NCBI GenBank assembly: GCA_030603385.1
Contig: JAUVXW010000041.1
Coordinates: forward strand, 1 to 35,711
DNA from: Promethearchaeota archaeon
GTDB lineage: Archaea; Asgardarchaeota; Lokiarchaeia; Sigyniarchaeales; SOKP01
Direction: 5' to 3'
Length of the DNA: 35,711 nucleotides
Of the stretch, positions 1 to 8,185 are shown one piece after another (the first letter of the stretch is position 1; the number at the start of each line of letters is the position of its first letter). The notes below the pieces were generated by a model. That model worked only from the letters and a program-made list of their open reading frames with translations. It had not been told where the DNA came from and searched no databases. The position numbers and the translations under genes were made by a program.

Positions 1-876
1 GCCGATCTCAATCCATTCTTTAGTTTTTGGATGTTCCACAAATATCTCAAATTCCATCTGAGGTGCGTAATACTTTGAAGTTGCTTTTTTAATCTCCGAT
101 CTGCTATTTTTAAATCCCATTTGCCCACAGATAAGTGACGCAATATTTTGACAATCTTCGAGTGTAATTTCTTCTGCCATAATTACTAAAGATAGCGTAT
201 TCGAATCGTAGAGATGTGTAGCATCGATTTTTTGTTCACGCCTAAATTTGGGACATATAGAAAAGTACTGTAATGGTAAGATCATTTTCTTTTTTAACTC
301 TGCTAACACTTTAAACCATAACGCAGTAGTATGGCTTCTTAAAGTAGATTTAGTAGGTATTGGTTTCAACGCTTTTAACTCAGGAAAAACTTTATCAATT
401 ATTTCTGAAGCTTGACTTTCAGAAATTGATAATTGTTCGATTAGAAATTCGATCATATCATCTGCTTCAATTTCTCCCTTTTTATACATTCTAAATATGT
501 CTTTTATAGCATCTATGTTAGTGGCATCAGGTGCTATATCTCTTATTTTTTCAATCCTTTCTTTTGAAATTCCAATATCGGGGCGTGGTAGTCCGGCCAA
601 ATAAAATAATCTATCAAGTATTAAGACCGCTTCGGGGCCATATTGTTTATATATCTCCCCCTCTTCAACAAACATAGGCAAAATTACTTCTTCAAAACCT
701 AAAGTAATCATTTGTTTTCTCGCATCAGAGATAAAATCATTAACAGGATGAGATTTCCCTTTACTTTGGAGATTAAAATAATTTCCGCGTAATTTTAAAA
801 GATCCTTAGTTTCCAGCTATGCCTTTTCATAATTACTTTTTGCTTGTCTTCTAATTTTTTCAATATCGAAGGGCAT
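1..876 (-). CDS. sepS: O-phosphoseryl-tRNA(Cys) synthetase (SepRS), partial at left edge, with in-frame TAG
   Basis: SepRS is a class II synthetase that charges tRNA-Cys with O-phosphoserine, which SepCysS then converts to Cys-tRNA; this is the archaeal indirect cysteine route. The frame read from ATG 876-874 begins MPFDIEKIRRQAKSNYEKA, then meets TAG at 819-817, then continues LETKDLLKLRG and stays open to base 1 (about 292 codons; the family has about 540). Family signatures after the stop are KSHPVNDF, the IYKQYGPEA-type segment, LAGLPRPDIG, TLRSHTTALWF and the motif 2 arginines in KFRREQK. From memory of methanogen SepRS (EKAWIETKDL), the TAG sits at a Trp codon, so TGG to TAG is a one-base change. 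It lies 17 bases behind the translin gene and is probably co-transcribed with it. Identity is certain from the fold signatures; whether the gene is functional is open. Confidence 0.88.
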
Positions 877-893
877 TCTTAAACCTTATAAAA

Positions 894-1532
894 TTATTTT
901 TTATTTGTATTATCTTGCACGCTACTTTCAATACATTCTCTTAAGCTATTCATTTGAAGAGATATTGAGACATCTCCCCTAGTTCTTTCAATAATATTTC
1001 TAGCTTGATCAGTTTTATGTCTTAAATCTTGAGTAATCCCTGAGGGATAATCTAATGAAAACAGATACGTATAAATTTCATCCATACTTTCTAAAATTTC
1101 ATTAAGATCATCAATTTGAGATTTTCTAATATTGTCTAAAACATATCTACGTAATTCTCCAACAACATCTGCTAGACCTAATGCATAGTTTAGAGGATTA
1201 ATTTTCAACACTTTAGGCGTTGGAAGATCTTTTTTCATAATAATTGAGAAAAATGATATAGCCTCAGCATATTCTTGTTCAGGAGTTTTCAAATATTTGA
1301 AAAAAACTCCTGTATTTTTATTAACTAGTGACACCAGCTTTTCATGAGTTACTATTATATTATTAATTTTGTCTTGATATTGGTTAAATTCTCTCCTATG
1401 AATATGTTTAATTGCAACACTACAATCCCGAACTATCAATCGAGAAATTTTTAAAATCTCTTCTCTATCTTGATCTAATTTATCTAATGCCTCGGTTATT
1501 TCCGTGAAAATATTTTTAAGATTCATACTCAC
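894..1532 (-). CDS. Translin-family protein
   Basis: Predicted translin/TRAX-superfamily protein of 212 residues, the usual length for archaeal members. These all-helical proteins assemble into shells that bind or cut single-stranded RNA; archaeal TRAX-like members are reported RNases. Recognisable features are the N-terminal REEILKISRLIVRDCSVAIK helix, the AEAISFF segment near residue 90, the central YALGLADVVGELRRYVLDNI helix and the C-terminal DYP-IT-LRHKTDQARNIIERTRGDVSIS block, which is the strongest family signature. The acidic residues of the AEAI and GEL helices are where TRAX catalytic acids are expected, but I cannot assign them. It starts with ATG at 1532 and stops with TAA at 894. 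sepS follows on the same strand 17 bases on, so a two-gene unit linked to tRNA is plausible. Confidence 0.82.
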   Translation of the reverse strand: MSMNLKNIFTEITEALDKLDQDREEILKISRLIVRDCSVAIKHIHRREFNQYQDKINNIIVTHEKLVSLVNKNTGVFFKYLKTPEQEYAEAISFFSIIMKKDLPTPKVLKINPLNYALGLADVVGELRRYVLDNIRKSQIDDLNEILESMDEIYTYLFSLDYPSGITQDLRHKTDQARNIIERTRGDVSISLQMNSLRECIESSVQDNTNKK

Positions 1533-1602
1533 TATGCTTTAAAAAATGCGATAAAAATTTTAGTAATGATTAATTTCAATTTTAAATATAATTAATTATC
1601 AT

Positions 1603-1624
1603 AATTCTAAAAATATTTAGAATT
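1603..1624. promoter_or_regulatory. Perfect 9-bp dyad in the translin/thrS divergent promoter region
   Basis: The arms AATTCTAAA (1603-1611) and TTTAGAATT (1616-1624) are exact reverse complements around a 4-base centre, followed on the plus strand by a T run. The dyad lies 43 bases before thrS ATG 1668 and about 70 bases before the translin start. It could be a dimeric-regulator operator or an RNA hairpin in the thrS leader. The surrounding DNA is very AT-rich, so chance is possible, although 9 perfect pairs is long. Confidence 0.4.
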
Positions 1625-1667
1625 TTTTATTAGAAATAGTTAAGAAAAATAAAGATTAAAGATTGTT

Positions 1668-3728
1668 ATGAAGATTTTATTAATTCATTCGGACGGCGTA
1701 GAAGTTATTAAACAAAAACCAGCTACAAGCAAACCTCAAAAATTTCCCGGAAAGAAAATTAAAATGGATGGTTTGGTCCTTGTAGCGTATGTTTCTGTAG
1801 AAGATCAAGATACTTATGATACTGATATAATTGCAAAGCAAGGAGCTGATGTTATTGAGGAAGCAATTCTTCTAATAACAGGTTTTCCTGAAAAAATCCG
1901 TGAGAAAAATGAGGAAATTAGAAAACATAATAAAAAAATCGAATCTGGAGAAATCAAGGGAAAGCCTAGAAATTTAGTCGAATTAATTAAAGAAAGGGAT
2001 ATGTATCGAGTTGATAAAGTACTGGTTTATCCATGGGCTCACCTATCAAAATTCCTGAGTAATGATAATAACGCAATGGAAGTGTGCCCTAAAATTGCTA
2101 AACTATTGGAAGAAAAAGGAATCGAGGCAAGTTTTTCTCCATTTGGATGGTATAAATCTTTTAAAATTAACTGTATAGGTCATGAAGTAGCTGAAATGTA
2201 TCGAGATATCAAACTAGCCATAAAACCCGAAGAAGAGGTCAAAAACTCCGTTTTTAAAGTAATAACACCTCAAGGGAAGGAGTTAAATATAGAATTGGAT
2301 GAAGAAAAAGAAATTTTGCCCTTAGAAGATATTAAAGAAGAAGATTTTTATTTATTTTTAAAATCCGAATTAGGAGCAAGAAGAGTAGATAAAGATATTG
2401 AACCAGCACATCTTAAAGTTTTACGAGAATTTGAACTTCTGGATTGGAAAGAAAACACTGAAAAAAGTTTTCCTACATGGTATACAAAGGGCGTTATTAT
2501 GAAAAATCTAATAAAAAATTTTATCGAAGATAGATTAATAGACTATGGGGCAATATTAATCGATACTCCGGTTATGTATACAGTAAAAAATAAGAAGTTA
2601 ACAGCCCAAACTGCTCGATTTCCCGCTAGAAGTTATTGGGTTGAATCAGGGAAAGATAGATTTCTATTGAGATATGCAAGTGATTTTCTTCTGTTTGATT
2701 TATTCTCTCAGATGAATTTAAAACCACAATATTTTCCGTTAAGAGCATACGAGTATGAACAATATGCTTTTAGACGCGAACAGGAAGGAGAATTATCAGG
2801 ATTAAGAAGACTACGAGCATTTATAATGCCAGATATGCATACAATGTGTAAAGATTTAGAATCTTCCATTGATGAGTTTAAAAAGCAGTATGAATTAATT
2901 AAGAATCTTGAAATGGATTTAGGTATAAAAACTTATGTTACATTCAGAGTTACAAAAGAATTTTATGCGGAAAATAAGGATTGGATAATTAATTTAATTA
3001 AATCAGAAAAACATCCTGCGCTATTAGAACTATGGGAAGATAGATATTATTATTACATCTTAAAATTTGAAAGGAATGTGCTTTCTGCTCATGGTAAAAG
3101 TGCTACATTAGCAACCAATCAAATAGATGTAGAGAGCTCTTTAGAATATATGAAAGATACTGACGGTGTGGAAAGACAGAAATATAATATTTCTTTCACA
3201 GATACTGATGGTCAAATAAAACATCCGATAATTCTTCATAATTCTCCAACTGGAGCTATAGAGAGAGTTTTATGGGGTTTAATTGAATCAGCTATCCGAA
3301 ATAAGGATAAGTTAGTTCCAGGATTTAGAGCTTGGTTATCCCCCATTCAAGTACGGATTATAACCGTTTCTGATGATCAAAACGAATATGCTGAAAAGGT
3401 TCTTGATATTATCAATGGAGAGGAATTTAGAGCAGATTTCGATGATCGAGAAGAAACGGTTGGTAAAAAAATAAGACAATCTGAAATTGATTGGATTCCC
3501 TATACAATTATAATTGGCAAAAAAGAACAGCAAAATCAAACCATATCAATAAGAAAAAGATTGATAGGTGAACCTTTTGGCCCAAAAAAACAAACATCTA
3601 ACCAAATTAATGATGTAAAACTAGATAAATTATTAGAAATGCTTGAAGATGATACAAGAAATTTTCCAAAATATAAATTGCCAAAACCTTTTAGAAAATT
3701 CTCAACTAAAGTCTACTTTAGAAAATGA
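1668..3728 (+). CDS. thrS: Threonyl-tRNA synthetase, archaeal type with N-terminal editing domain
   Basis: Charges tRNA-Thr. Residues 1-185 form the archaeal DTD-like editing domain that removes mischarged serine (KILLIHSDGVE start, VYPWAHLSKFLS near 121, FSPFGWYKSFKI near 156). It contains an extra charged helical stretch around residues 75-110 compared with the Methanocaldococcus enzyme as I recall it. The catalytic class II core follows: motif 2 FRREQEGELSGLRRLRAF, MPDMHTMC with a zinc-ligand His, and PIILHNSPTGAIERVLWG (motif 3 with the second His). The anticodon-binding domain is at the C-terminus (VDFDDREETVGKKIRQ-like). Where the archaeal zinc cysteine is expected (RFAACFG type) this protein reads RYASDFLLF (residues 335-343), so the Cys appears replaced, probably by Asp339. 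Length (686) exceeds the usual 620-ish. The stop overlaps the next start (ATGA). Confidence 0.93.
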   Translation: MKILLIHSDGVEVIKQKPATSKPQKFPGKKIKMDGLVLVAYVSVEDQDTYDTDIIAKQGADVIEEAILLITGFPEKIREKNEEIRKHNKKIESGEIKGKPRNLVELIKERDMYRVDKVLVYPWAHLSKFLSNDNNAMEVCPKIAKLLEEKGIEASFSPFGWYKSFKINCIGHEVAEMYRDIKLAIKPEEEVKNSVFKVITPQGKELNIELDEEKEILPLEDIKEEDFYLFLKSELGARRVDKDIEPAHLKVLREFELLDWKENTEKSFPTWYTKGVIMKNLIKNFIEDRLIDYGAILIDTPVMYTVKNKKLTAQTARFPARSYWVESGKDRFLLRYASDFLLFDLFSQMNLKPQYFPLRAYEYEQYAFRREQEGELSGLRRLRAFIMPDMHTMCKDLESSIDEFKKQYELIKNLEMDLGIKTYVTFRVTKEFYAENKDWIINLIKSEKHPALLELWEDRYYYYILKFERNVLSAHGKSATLATNQIDVESSLEYMKDTDGVERQKYNISFTDTDGQIKHPIILHNSPTGAIERVLWGLIESAIRNKDKLVPGFRAWLSPIQVRIITVSDDQNEYAEKVLDIINGEEFRADFDDREETVGKKIRQSEIDWIPYTIIIGKKEQQNQTISIRKRLIGEPFGPKKQTSNQINDVKLDKLLEMLEDDTRNFPKYKLPKPFRKFSTKVYFRK

Positions 3729-4345
3729 ATGCAATTAAATCTGTTATTTTTGATTTAGGTGGAGTAGTAGTAGATTTAGATTTCTCAAATTTCTATAATA
3801 GAATCATTTCTCAATCTCCTCTTAATAAACCTCAAACTCCAATTATTTTAGAATTTTTCCGTCAATCTGATATTTATCATCAAGGAATGATGAGTGATGA
3901 TGAATTTTATCATTTAGCATGTGATTTACTCCAAGTTTGCGAACTTGACCAAAAAAATTTTTATACAGCTTTTAATAGTATAATTTCTGGTTTCAATCCT
4001 GAAATTGTTGAAATAATAGGAACAATAAAAGAGAACAATAAATTCAAACTTATTTGTCTCTCAAATGTAAATTCTAGTCATTGGGAATTTCTTCTTAAAA
4101 AAAAATGGGGCTTCCTTGAATATTTTGATGAATTAATCTTATCTCATGAAGTTCATATGACTAAACCAGATAAAAAAATATTCGAATATACTATAGAAAA
4201 GGCAGGATGTAAACCGGAAGAGATAGTTTTTATTGATGATGGGATAAATAATGTCCGAACAGCTCGAGAACTAGGTATTATCGGAATAAAATTTACAAAT
4301 AAAGAAGATCTGGTTAAAGAACTTAAGAATTTAAAGATTTTATAA
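3725..4345 (+). CDS. HAD-superfamily phosphatase (YihX/subfamily IA-like)
   Basis: A 206-residue haloacid-dehalogenase-type hydrolase. Motif I is VIFDLGGVVVDLD with nucleophile D10; the usual second Asp is a Gly, as in the YihX-like group. Motif II is the CLSNVNS segment, motif III the lysine in TKPDKKIFE, and motif IV the acidic FIDDGINNV followed by A-ELGI-GIKF. The helical cap between residues 18 and 85 fits subfamily IA. The likely reaction is hydrolysis of a small phosphomonoester such as a sugar phosphate or nucleotide; the substrate cannot be read from sequence. The start ATG lies inside the thrS stop (ATGA, 4-base overlap), so translational coupling with thrS is likely. Whether it serves an aminoacylation-related repair role is speculation. 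Confidence 0.85.
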   Translation: MNAIKSVIFDLGGVVVDLDFSNFYNRIISQSPLNKPQTPIILEFFRQSDIYHQGMMSDDEFYHLACDLLQVCELDQKNFYTAFNSIISGFNPEIVEIIGTIKENNKFKLICLSNVNSSHWEFLLKKKWGFLEYFDELILSHEVHMTKPDKKIFEYTIEKAGCKPEEIVFIDDGINNVRTARELGIIGIKFTNKEDLVKELKNLKIL

Positions 4346-4371
4346 AATTTGGAAAAAATTTATCAATTAAT

Positions 4372-4896
4372 TTATATTTCCCCGGCATTTTGCAGACAGG
4401 CCCTAGCAATTTCTTCAAACACATGTTCTACATTTTCTCCTGTTTTCGCGGAAGTCTCCAAATATCCACAGCTTAATCTCTTTGCTAAGTCTTCGGCTTC
4501 TTCTTTATCGACCTCTCTCTCCAAATCGACTTTATTCCCTAAAAGTATCATAGGTATCGTTTTTTTTACGGTTTTCTTTATAGAACTTATCCAACCAGGT
4601 ATTTTTAGAAGAGTTTGATTCGATGATAGATCAAATACACCAAGAGCGCCATTGCTACCTTTAAAATAAATTGTTCTTAGCTTATGGAATTGAGGTTGCC
4701 CCCCGATATCCCATAAAAGCAAGCGTACCTGCTTTCCATCTATTTCGACATCTTTAATTAAGAAGTTACTTCCTATGGTTTTTTTAAGGTCATCACTAAA
4801 GTAATCTTTAATGTACCTTAATAGTAAGGATGTTTTTCCCACTCCACCAGGCCCGAAAAGAGTTATCTTGAACTTATACTGTCCTTTCCCCGACAT
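4372..4896 (-). CDS. Ras-superfamily small GTPase (Asgard type)
   Basis: A 174-residue GTPase with the full set of G motifs: G1 GPGGVGKTS (residues 15-23), G2 Thr40 in KKTIG, G3 WDIGGQ (Asp63, Gly66, Gln67), G4 NKVD (121-124) and G5 TSAK (148-151). The switch II sequence WDIGGQ resembles Arf/Rag-like and many Asgard GTPases more than the DTAGQ of Ras and Rab. There is no C-terminal cysteine for prenylation and no N-terminal signal, so membrane contact would need a partner such as a longin or roadblock protein; one longin protein is encoded in this window at 26583-27503. It is a single gene on the minus strand with about 270 bases of upstream non-coding DNA. Its cellular process is unknown; assignment to a named eukaryotic subfamily would need a tree. 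Confidence 0.93.
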   Translation of the reverse strand: MSGKGQYKFKITLFGPGGVGKTSLLLRYIKDYFSDDLKKTIGSNFLIKDVEIDGKQVRLLLWDIGGQPQFHKLRTIYFKGSNGALGVFDLSSNQTLLKIPGWISSIKKTVKKTIPMILLGNKVDLEREVDKEEAEDLAKRLSCGYLETSAKTGENVEHVFEEIARACLQNAGEI

Positions 4897-5066
4897 ATTA
4901 AAACACCTTATCAGAAATAAATACTAAATATATCTCCTTAAAAATTTAAATTAATTTATTCCAATATGAAAATTAATGAATTATAGTACTAATAAATTCA
5001 CTTATTAATATTTCATATTATTCTTTAAAGATATTTATATATTTACAAAGGGAAGAATTGTTAATT

Positions 5067-5133
5067 TGAAAAGACAGATTTTTTGTGTCATTCATCCTTC
5101 TTAATTATTTGAACTGTCTCTTTTGTCTTTTCA
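5067..5133. repeat. Inverted repeat, 10-bp perfect arms
   Basis: TGAAAAGACA (5067-5076) and TGTCTTTTCA (5124-5133) are exact reverse complements 47 bases apart, in the gap between the downstream end of the acyltransferase gene and the upstream side of the GTPase gene. It could be an operator pair for the GTPase or part of a long hairpin in the 3' tail of the acyltransferase transcript. The remainder of 4897-5162 is AT-rich and holds no reading frame I trust. Confidence 0.35.
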
Positions 5134-5162
5134 GCAATTAAATGAGATTATTTTTTAATGAA

Positions 5163-6443
5163 TTATTTAGATTTTTGCCCCATTTGTCCAAGTTTAGTCA
5201 TTATCCATTCAGGACTACCTACACCATTAAAGAATTTATACCATACATACATCAACAAACCTAAAAATCCACAATATGTTATCCCCACTATAGGGTAAAA
5301 TATTATCGAAAACTGTCCAAGATAGAGTGGTAGAAACAAATATTGAATTAGAAATAAAGATAAACTTGCTTTTCCATAAAAGATTAGCATCTTTATAAAA
5401 TCATTTTTTTTTCTTTTAATATCAATAAAGTAAAAACTAACTGCTATAATTAGTAGAGCTGCTCCAAGATTATAGAACATATTTGACATCGTGCACCTAA
5501 TCATAAAATCTGGCATACCATCAAAATGATAATAATCTTGTTGATTTGCAATTCTAAGTAAATCTAAATGCAAATATTCTGACAATTCCAGTGTTTCTGT
5601 TGTTTGTGTTCCCCAACCTATGTGTATTCCCCAACCTATGAATGTCAATACGAGTCCTGTTAGAACAAACGCAATCCCGTAATAGGAGAATATCCGAAAT
5701 AAGTGAAAATAAGCTTCCTTTGTACCTTTTATCATTGCATCATATAAGAATTCTCCAAATATAGTAGAAATAAAGCATACTGCAAGCCAGGGGAGAAATG
5801 GCACTTGAGGAAGGGGGGATGTTATCAGAAAATGTAAAATCAAGAAACCAGGATTAACATCTTTATTTACAAAAAGAAAATCTCTGATGTATGGTGAAAT
5901 TACAATTATGACTACTCCAATTGCAGCACGAGGAATTTTTTTAATTTTTAATACATAATACGAGAATATTTGTGAGAACCCGATAAATACAAGAAAATTC
6001 CAACCCCATAAATTAAGAGGAAATGGAACACTTACTCCAGAAGTATATAAAGACATTGGATTAAATAAGAGACCAATAACAACTATTACAATACCACGAG
6101 TAAATATTCGATTGCGAATAAGTTTTTCAGATACATTCTTTTTTTTTCGTTTAATACTAAAAATCACACTAAGAGCAGACAAAAAAACGAATAAAGAAGG
6201 ACCTAAAATATCTAAAAAAGAAAAAAGAAGCCCATAAAGATAACGCCAATCTCTATCGAACCAGGATAATGCAGTATGAGCTAAAATAATAAAACATATA
6301 GCAAAACCCTTTACAAAATCAATTGATGCAATTCTTTTTGGTGATGAGGAATCTCTTAATTCTTCAACAGGAATTTCTTCCTTCAAAATGTCACTCAAAT
6401 GTTGTGTTTCTGCACTGCGATTTTTATTATTGGAATCTGACAT
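5163..6443 (-). CDS. HGSNAT/DUF1624-like membrane acyltransferase
   Basis: A 426-residue integral membrane protein with about ten hydrophobic segments. After a polar N-terminus of about 35 residues comes KRIASIDFVKGFAICFIILAHTALSW, the typical start of the heparan-alpha-glucosaminide N-acetyltransferase / YeiB-like family (R-SID--RG-----M---H), in which the histidine in the first membrane helix carries the acyl group across the membrane. The family transfers acyl groups to sugars at the outer face, so a role in modifying a surface glycan or lipid is plausible. A second, broken copy of the same N-terminus lies 1.1 kb upstream on the same strand (7484-7627), so this is the surviving member of a local pair. 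Family call is good, substrate unknown. Confidence 0.72.
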   Translation of the reverse strand: MSDSNNKNRSAETQHLSDILKEEIPVEELRDSSSPKRIASIDFVKGFAICFIILAHTALSWFDRDWRYLYGLLFSFLDILGPSLFVFLSALSVIFSIKRKKKNVSEKLIRNRIFTRGIVIVVIGLLFNPMSLYTSGVSVPFPLNLWGWNFLVFIGFSQIFSYYVLKIKKIPRAAIGVVIIVISPYIRDFLFVNKDVNPGFLILHFLITSPLPQVPFLPWLAVCFISTIFGEFLYDAMIKGTKEAYFHLFRIFSYYGIAFVLTGLVLTFIGWGIHIGWGTQTTETLELSEYLHLDLLRIANQQDYYHFDGMPDFMIRCTMSNMFYNLGAALLIIAVSFYFIDIKRKKNDFIKMLIFYGKASLSLFLIQYLFLPLYLGQFSIIFYPIVGITYCGFLGLLMYVWYKFFNGVGSPEWIMTKLGQMGQKSK

Positions 6444-6642
6444 TGTTTTTCATACTAAAGCCAAAAATTTACTACCTTAAAATTAACAAAGAAAAATATA
6501 GGTTCTTCATTAAAATATATAAATATTTAATTAAGAAACGATATTATTAAAAACCTTACTAAAAACTAAATTTTTCTACTTTAGATACATATATTAGCAA
6601 CTGGGAAGCTCTTTTCTAATCCTTGAATATTATTTATAAAAA

Positions 6643-7483
6643 TTAGATTCTATGCTTACAAAAAATAAATAAATTATAATAAAGCAGAATTAGCAATACA
6701 AGTCCACCAAGATTAAAAGGAAAAATTTCATAAGTAAGAAAAAAAAGACTCCACAACATCACCGTTAATATAGCAAGGAGATTATGAATGTATTTAAAAA
6801 ATGTAAATCGCTCAAAATTCTTGTATAAAAGCATAAATAGAATCATGAAAGGTGCCAATACAACTAAGTGATGAGGCCAGGTATCAAAATACACTATTAA
6901 TGCAGTAGTAACTGCAATTAAATATCCAATTATTATTTTATTTGGTTGATCTGCCGATAAAATAAATAGAAAATATATTGGGAGGAAAATTAATAATGAT
7001 ATTACAATAAGGACTAAGAAATTATTAATATTCAGATCCAATAATTCATAAGAAATAAGTACAATTCTAGTTAAGCTAAATGAAGGATTAACCTCTACAT
7101 CACCTCTTATGCTGTAAGTATGTTTACCGGTAAGATTAACTTTAATAAAATCATCCAGCATTATACGATAGATAAGAAAAAAGAATCCTGAAATTACGAT
7201 TAAAATTATTGATCCACTTAATCTGATAATTGTCTGCTTAAATTTGAAAGTAAATTTCCTAGTTTCCCTATTATAACTCAAAGCAATTATAAACGGTAAA
7301 ATAAGAATTAACGTTGGTTTCACTAGAATACCAAATCCTAACAATAAACTTCCCAAAAAATCATACCTTTTTCTTCCTTTTAGAAAATAAAAAAGTGAGG
7401 CAAGAATGAAAACTAAAATTAGAAAATTAATCTGTCCTAAGAAATAATTCATAAATTGTAGGGGTATTATTAGTAATAAAGCT
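6643..7483 (-). pseudogene. C-terminal half of a GT87-like (DUF2029) mannosyltransferase, lacking its N-terminus
   Basis: The reading frame (ATG at 7452 gives 269 residues) begins at FLGQINFLILVFILASL and continues with a gene-like GILVKPTLILILPF segment. That pair, GQ-N followed by a lysine-proline motif about 45 residues on, marks the middle of GT87/GT-C polyprenyl-phosphate mannosyltransferases. The first half, which normally holds the catalytic Asp in the first periplasmic loop, is missing. The frame stays open and GT87-like upstream to about 7485 (QALLLIIPLQF), where it abuts the broken acyltransferase fragment in a different frame. About eight hydrophobic segments remain. I read this as a decayed gene; a functional short membrane protein cannot be excluded. 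Confidence 0.6.
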
Positions 7484-7627
7484 TGCGAATCCTTTTACAA
7501 AATCTATAGATTGAATTCGCCTAGGGGAAGCATAATCTTTTAAATCCTCAAGGGGAATTTCTTGCTTCAGATAATTAAAAAGTGGAGGTGATTCAGTTAC
7601 TATATCTGTTTCTGTTTGTGAAGACAT
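7484..7627 (-). pseudogene. N-terminal fragment of a second HGSNAT-like acyltransferase
   Basis: From ATG 7627 the frame reads a polar leader and then LKQEIPLEDLKDYASPRRIQSIDFVKGFA. This is close to the N-terminus of the intact gene at 5163-6443 (LKEEIPVEELRD-SSPKRIASIDFVKGFA). Directly after VKGFA similarity stops: the frame continues with SFITNNTPTIYELF and ends within 20 codons, while the glycosyltransferase frame opens one base over. The first membrane helix with the catalytic His is therefore lost. This is best explained by a deletion or recombination joining the two genes at about 7481-7486. Confidence 0.72.
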
Positions 7628-7759
7628 TATAATTTAAGTGATTTATTATGAGATCTCTAAGAAAAATTAATATTTTTAAAATTTATTTTAATATTATTCT
7701 TTTTGAATTATTATAGTTTTTCAATTATAGTTTTTTAAATATTATAGATATGATAATTA

Positions 7760-8179
7760 ATGGAGCTTAAAAAGATATACCTTGTTTTATTACTTGGATT
7801 AAGTGGACCTATTCTCCTAATATTATCTGAATTTTTTTCCTGGTTTTCAGACTATAATTTAATTGAATTATATGTTATATATACAGATTTACAAATTGAA
7901 AGTTCATTTTTATTCCTCTTTCCATTAATAAGTGGAATTGTATGCTTAATAGCAAATGTTTTGGTAATATATAAAGTCGAATTTAGAATCAAATCCATTA
8001 TTTTATCTTTTGTAGGATTAGGGTTTCAACTACTCTTTTTTATTGACCATATTTCCCAAGAAATTGAATTTATCTCCGATGCAGGTCTTGGATTCTACTT
8101 AGGGATATTTGGCTTTCTTTTAATTATTATTAACGTAATTAATGTTTTAACCACAGTAGAAAACCAATCAGGAGGTTAA
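7760..8179 (+). CDS. Four-helix membrane protein, unknown function
   Basis: 139 residues with about four hydrophobic stretches (roughly residues 6-27, 49-70, 77-97 and 106-130) separated by short acidic loops; no cysteines, no signal peptide and no motif I recognise. It starts at ATG 7760 and ends with the Gly-Gly codons AGGAGG just before the stop, and those bases could serve as a ribosome binding site for the next gene. It is followed in the same frame by the winged-helix membrane regulator, so the two probably form a unit, perhaps a sensor with its regulator (inference). Confidence 0.65.
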   Translation: MELKKIYLVLLLGLSGPILLILSEFFSWFSDYNLIELYVIYTDLQIESSFLFLFPLISGIVCLIANVLVIYKVEFRIKSIILSFVGLGFQLLFFIDHISQEIEFISDAGLGFYLGIFGFLLIIINVINVLTTVENQSGG

Positions 8180-8185
8180 TTAGCT

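Noticed and set aside
817..819. Pyrrolysine insertion at the sepS TAG
   Set aside because: TAG ends the genes at 17540-18364 and 18369-18761 in the normal way, the family has Trp rather than Lys-like residues here as I recall, and no pyl genes are in view. It is kept only as a lesser option.
4349..4618. 89-residue plus-strand frame opposite the GTPase gene
   Set aside because: It lies antisense to the G4 and G5 motifs of a clear GTPase and its composition is a mirror image of that gene.
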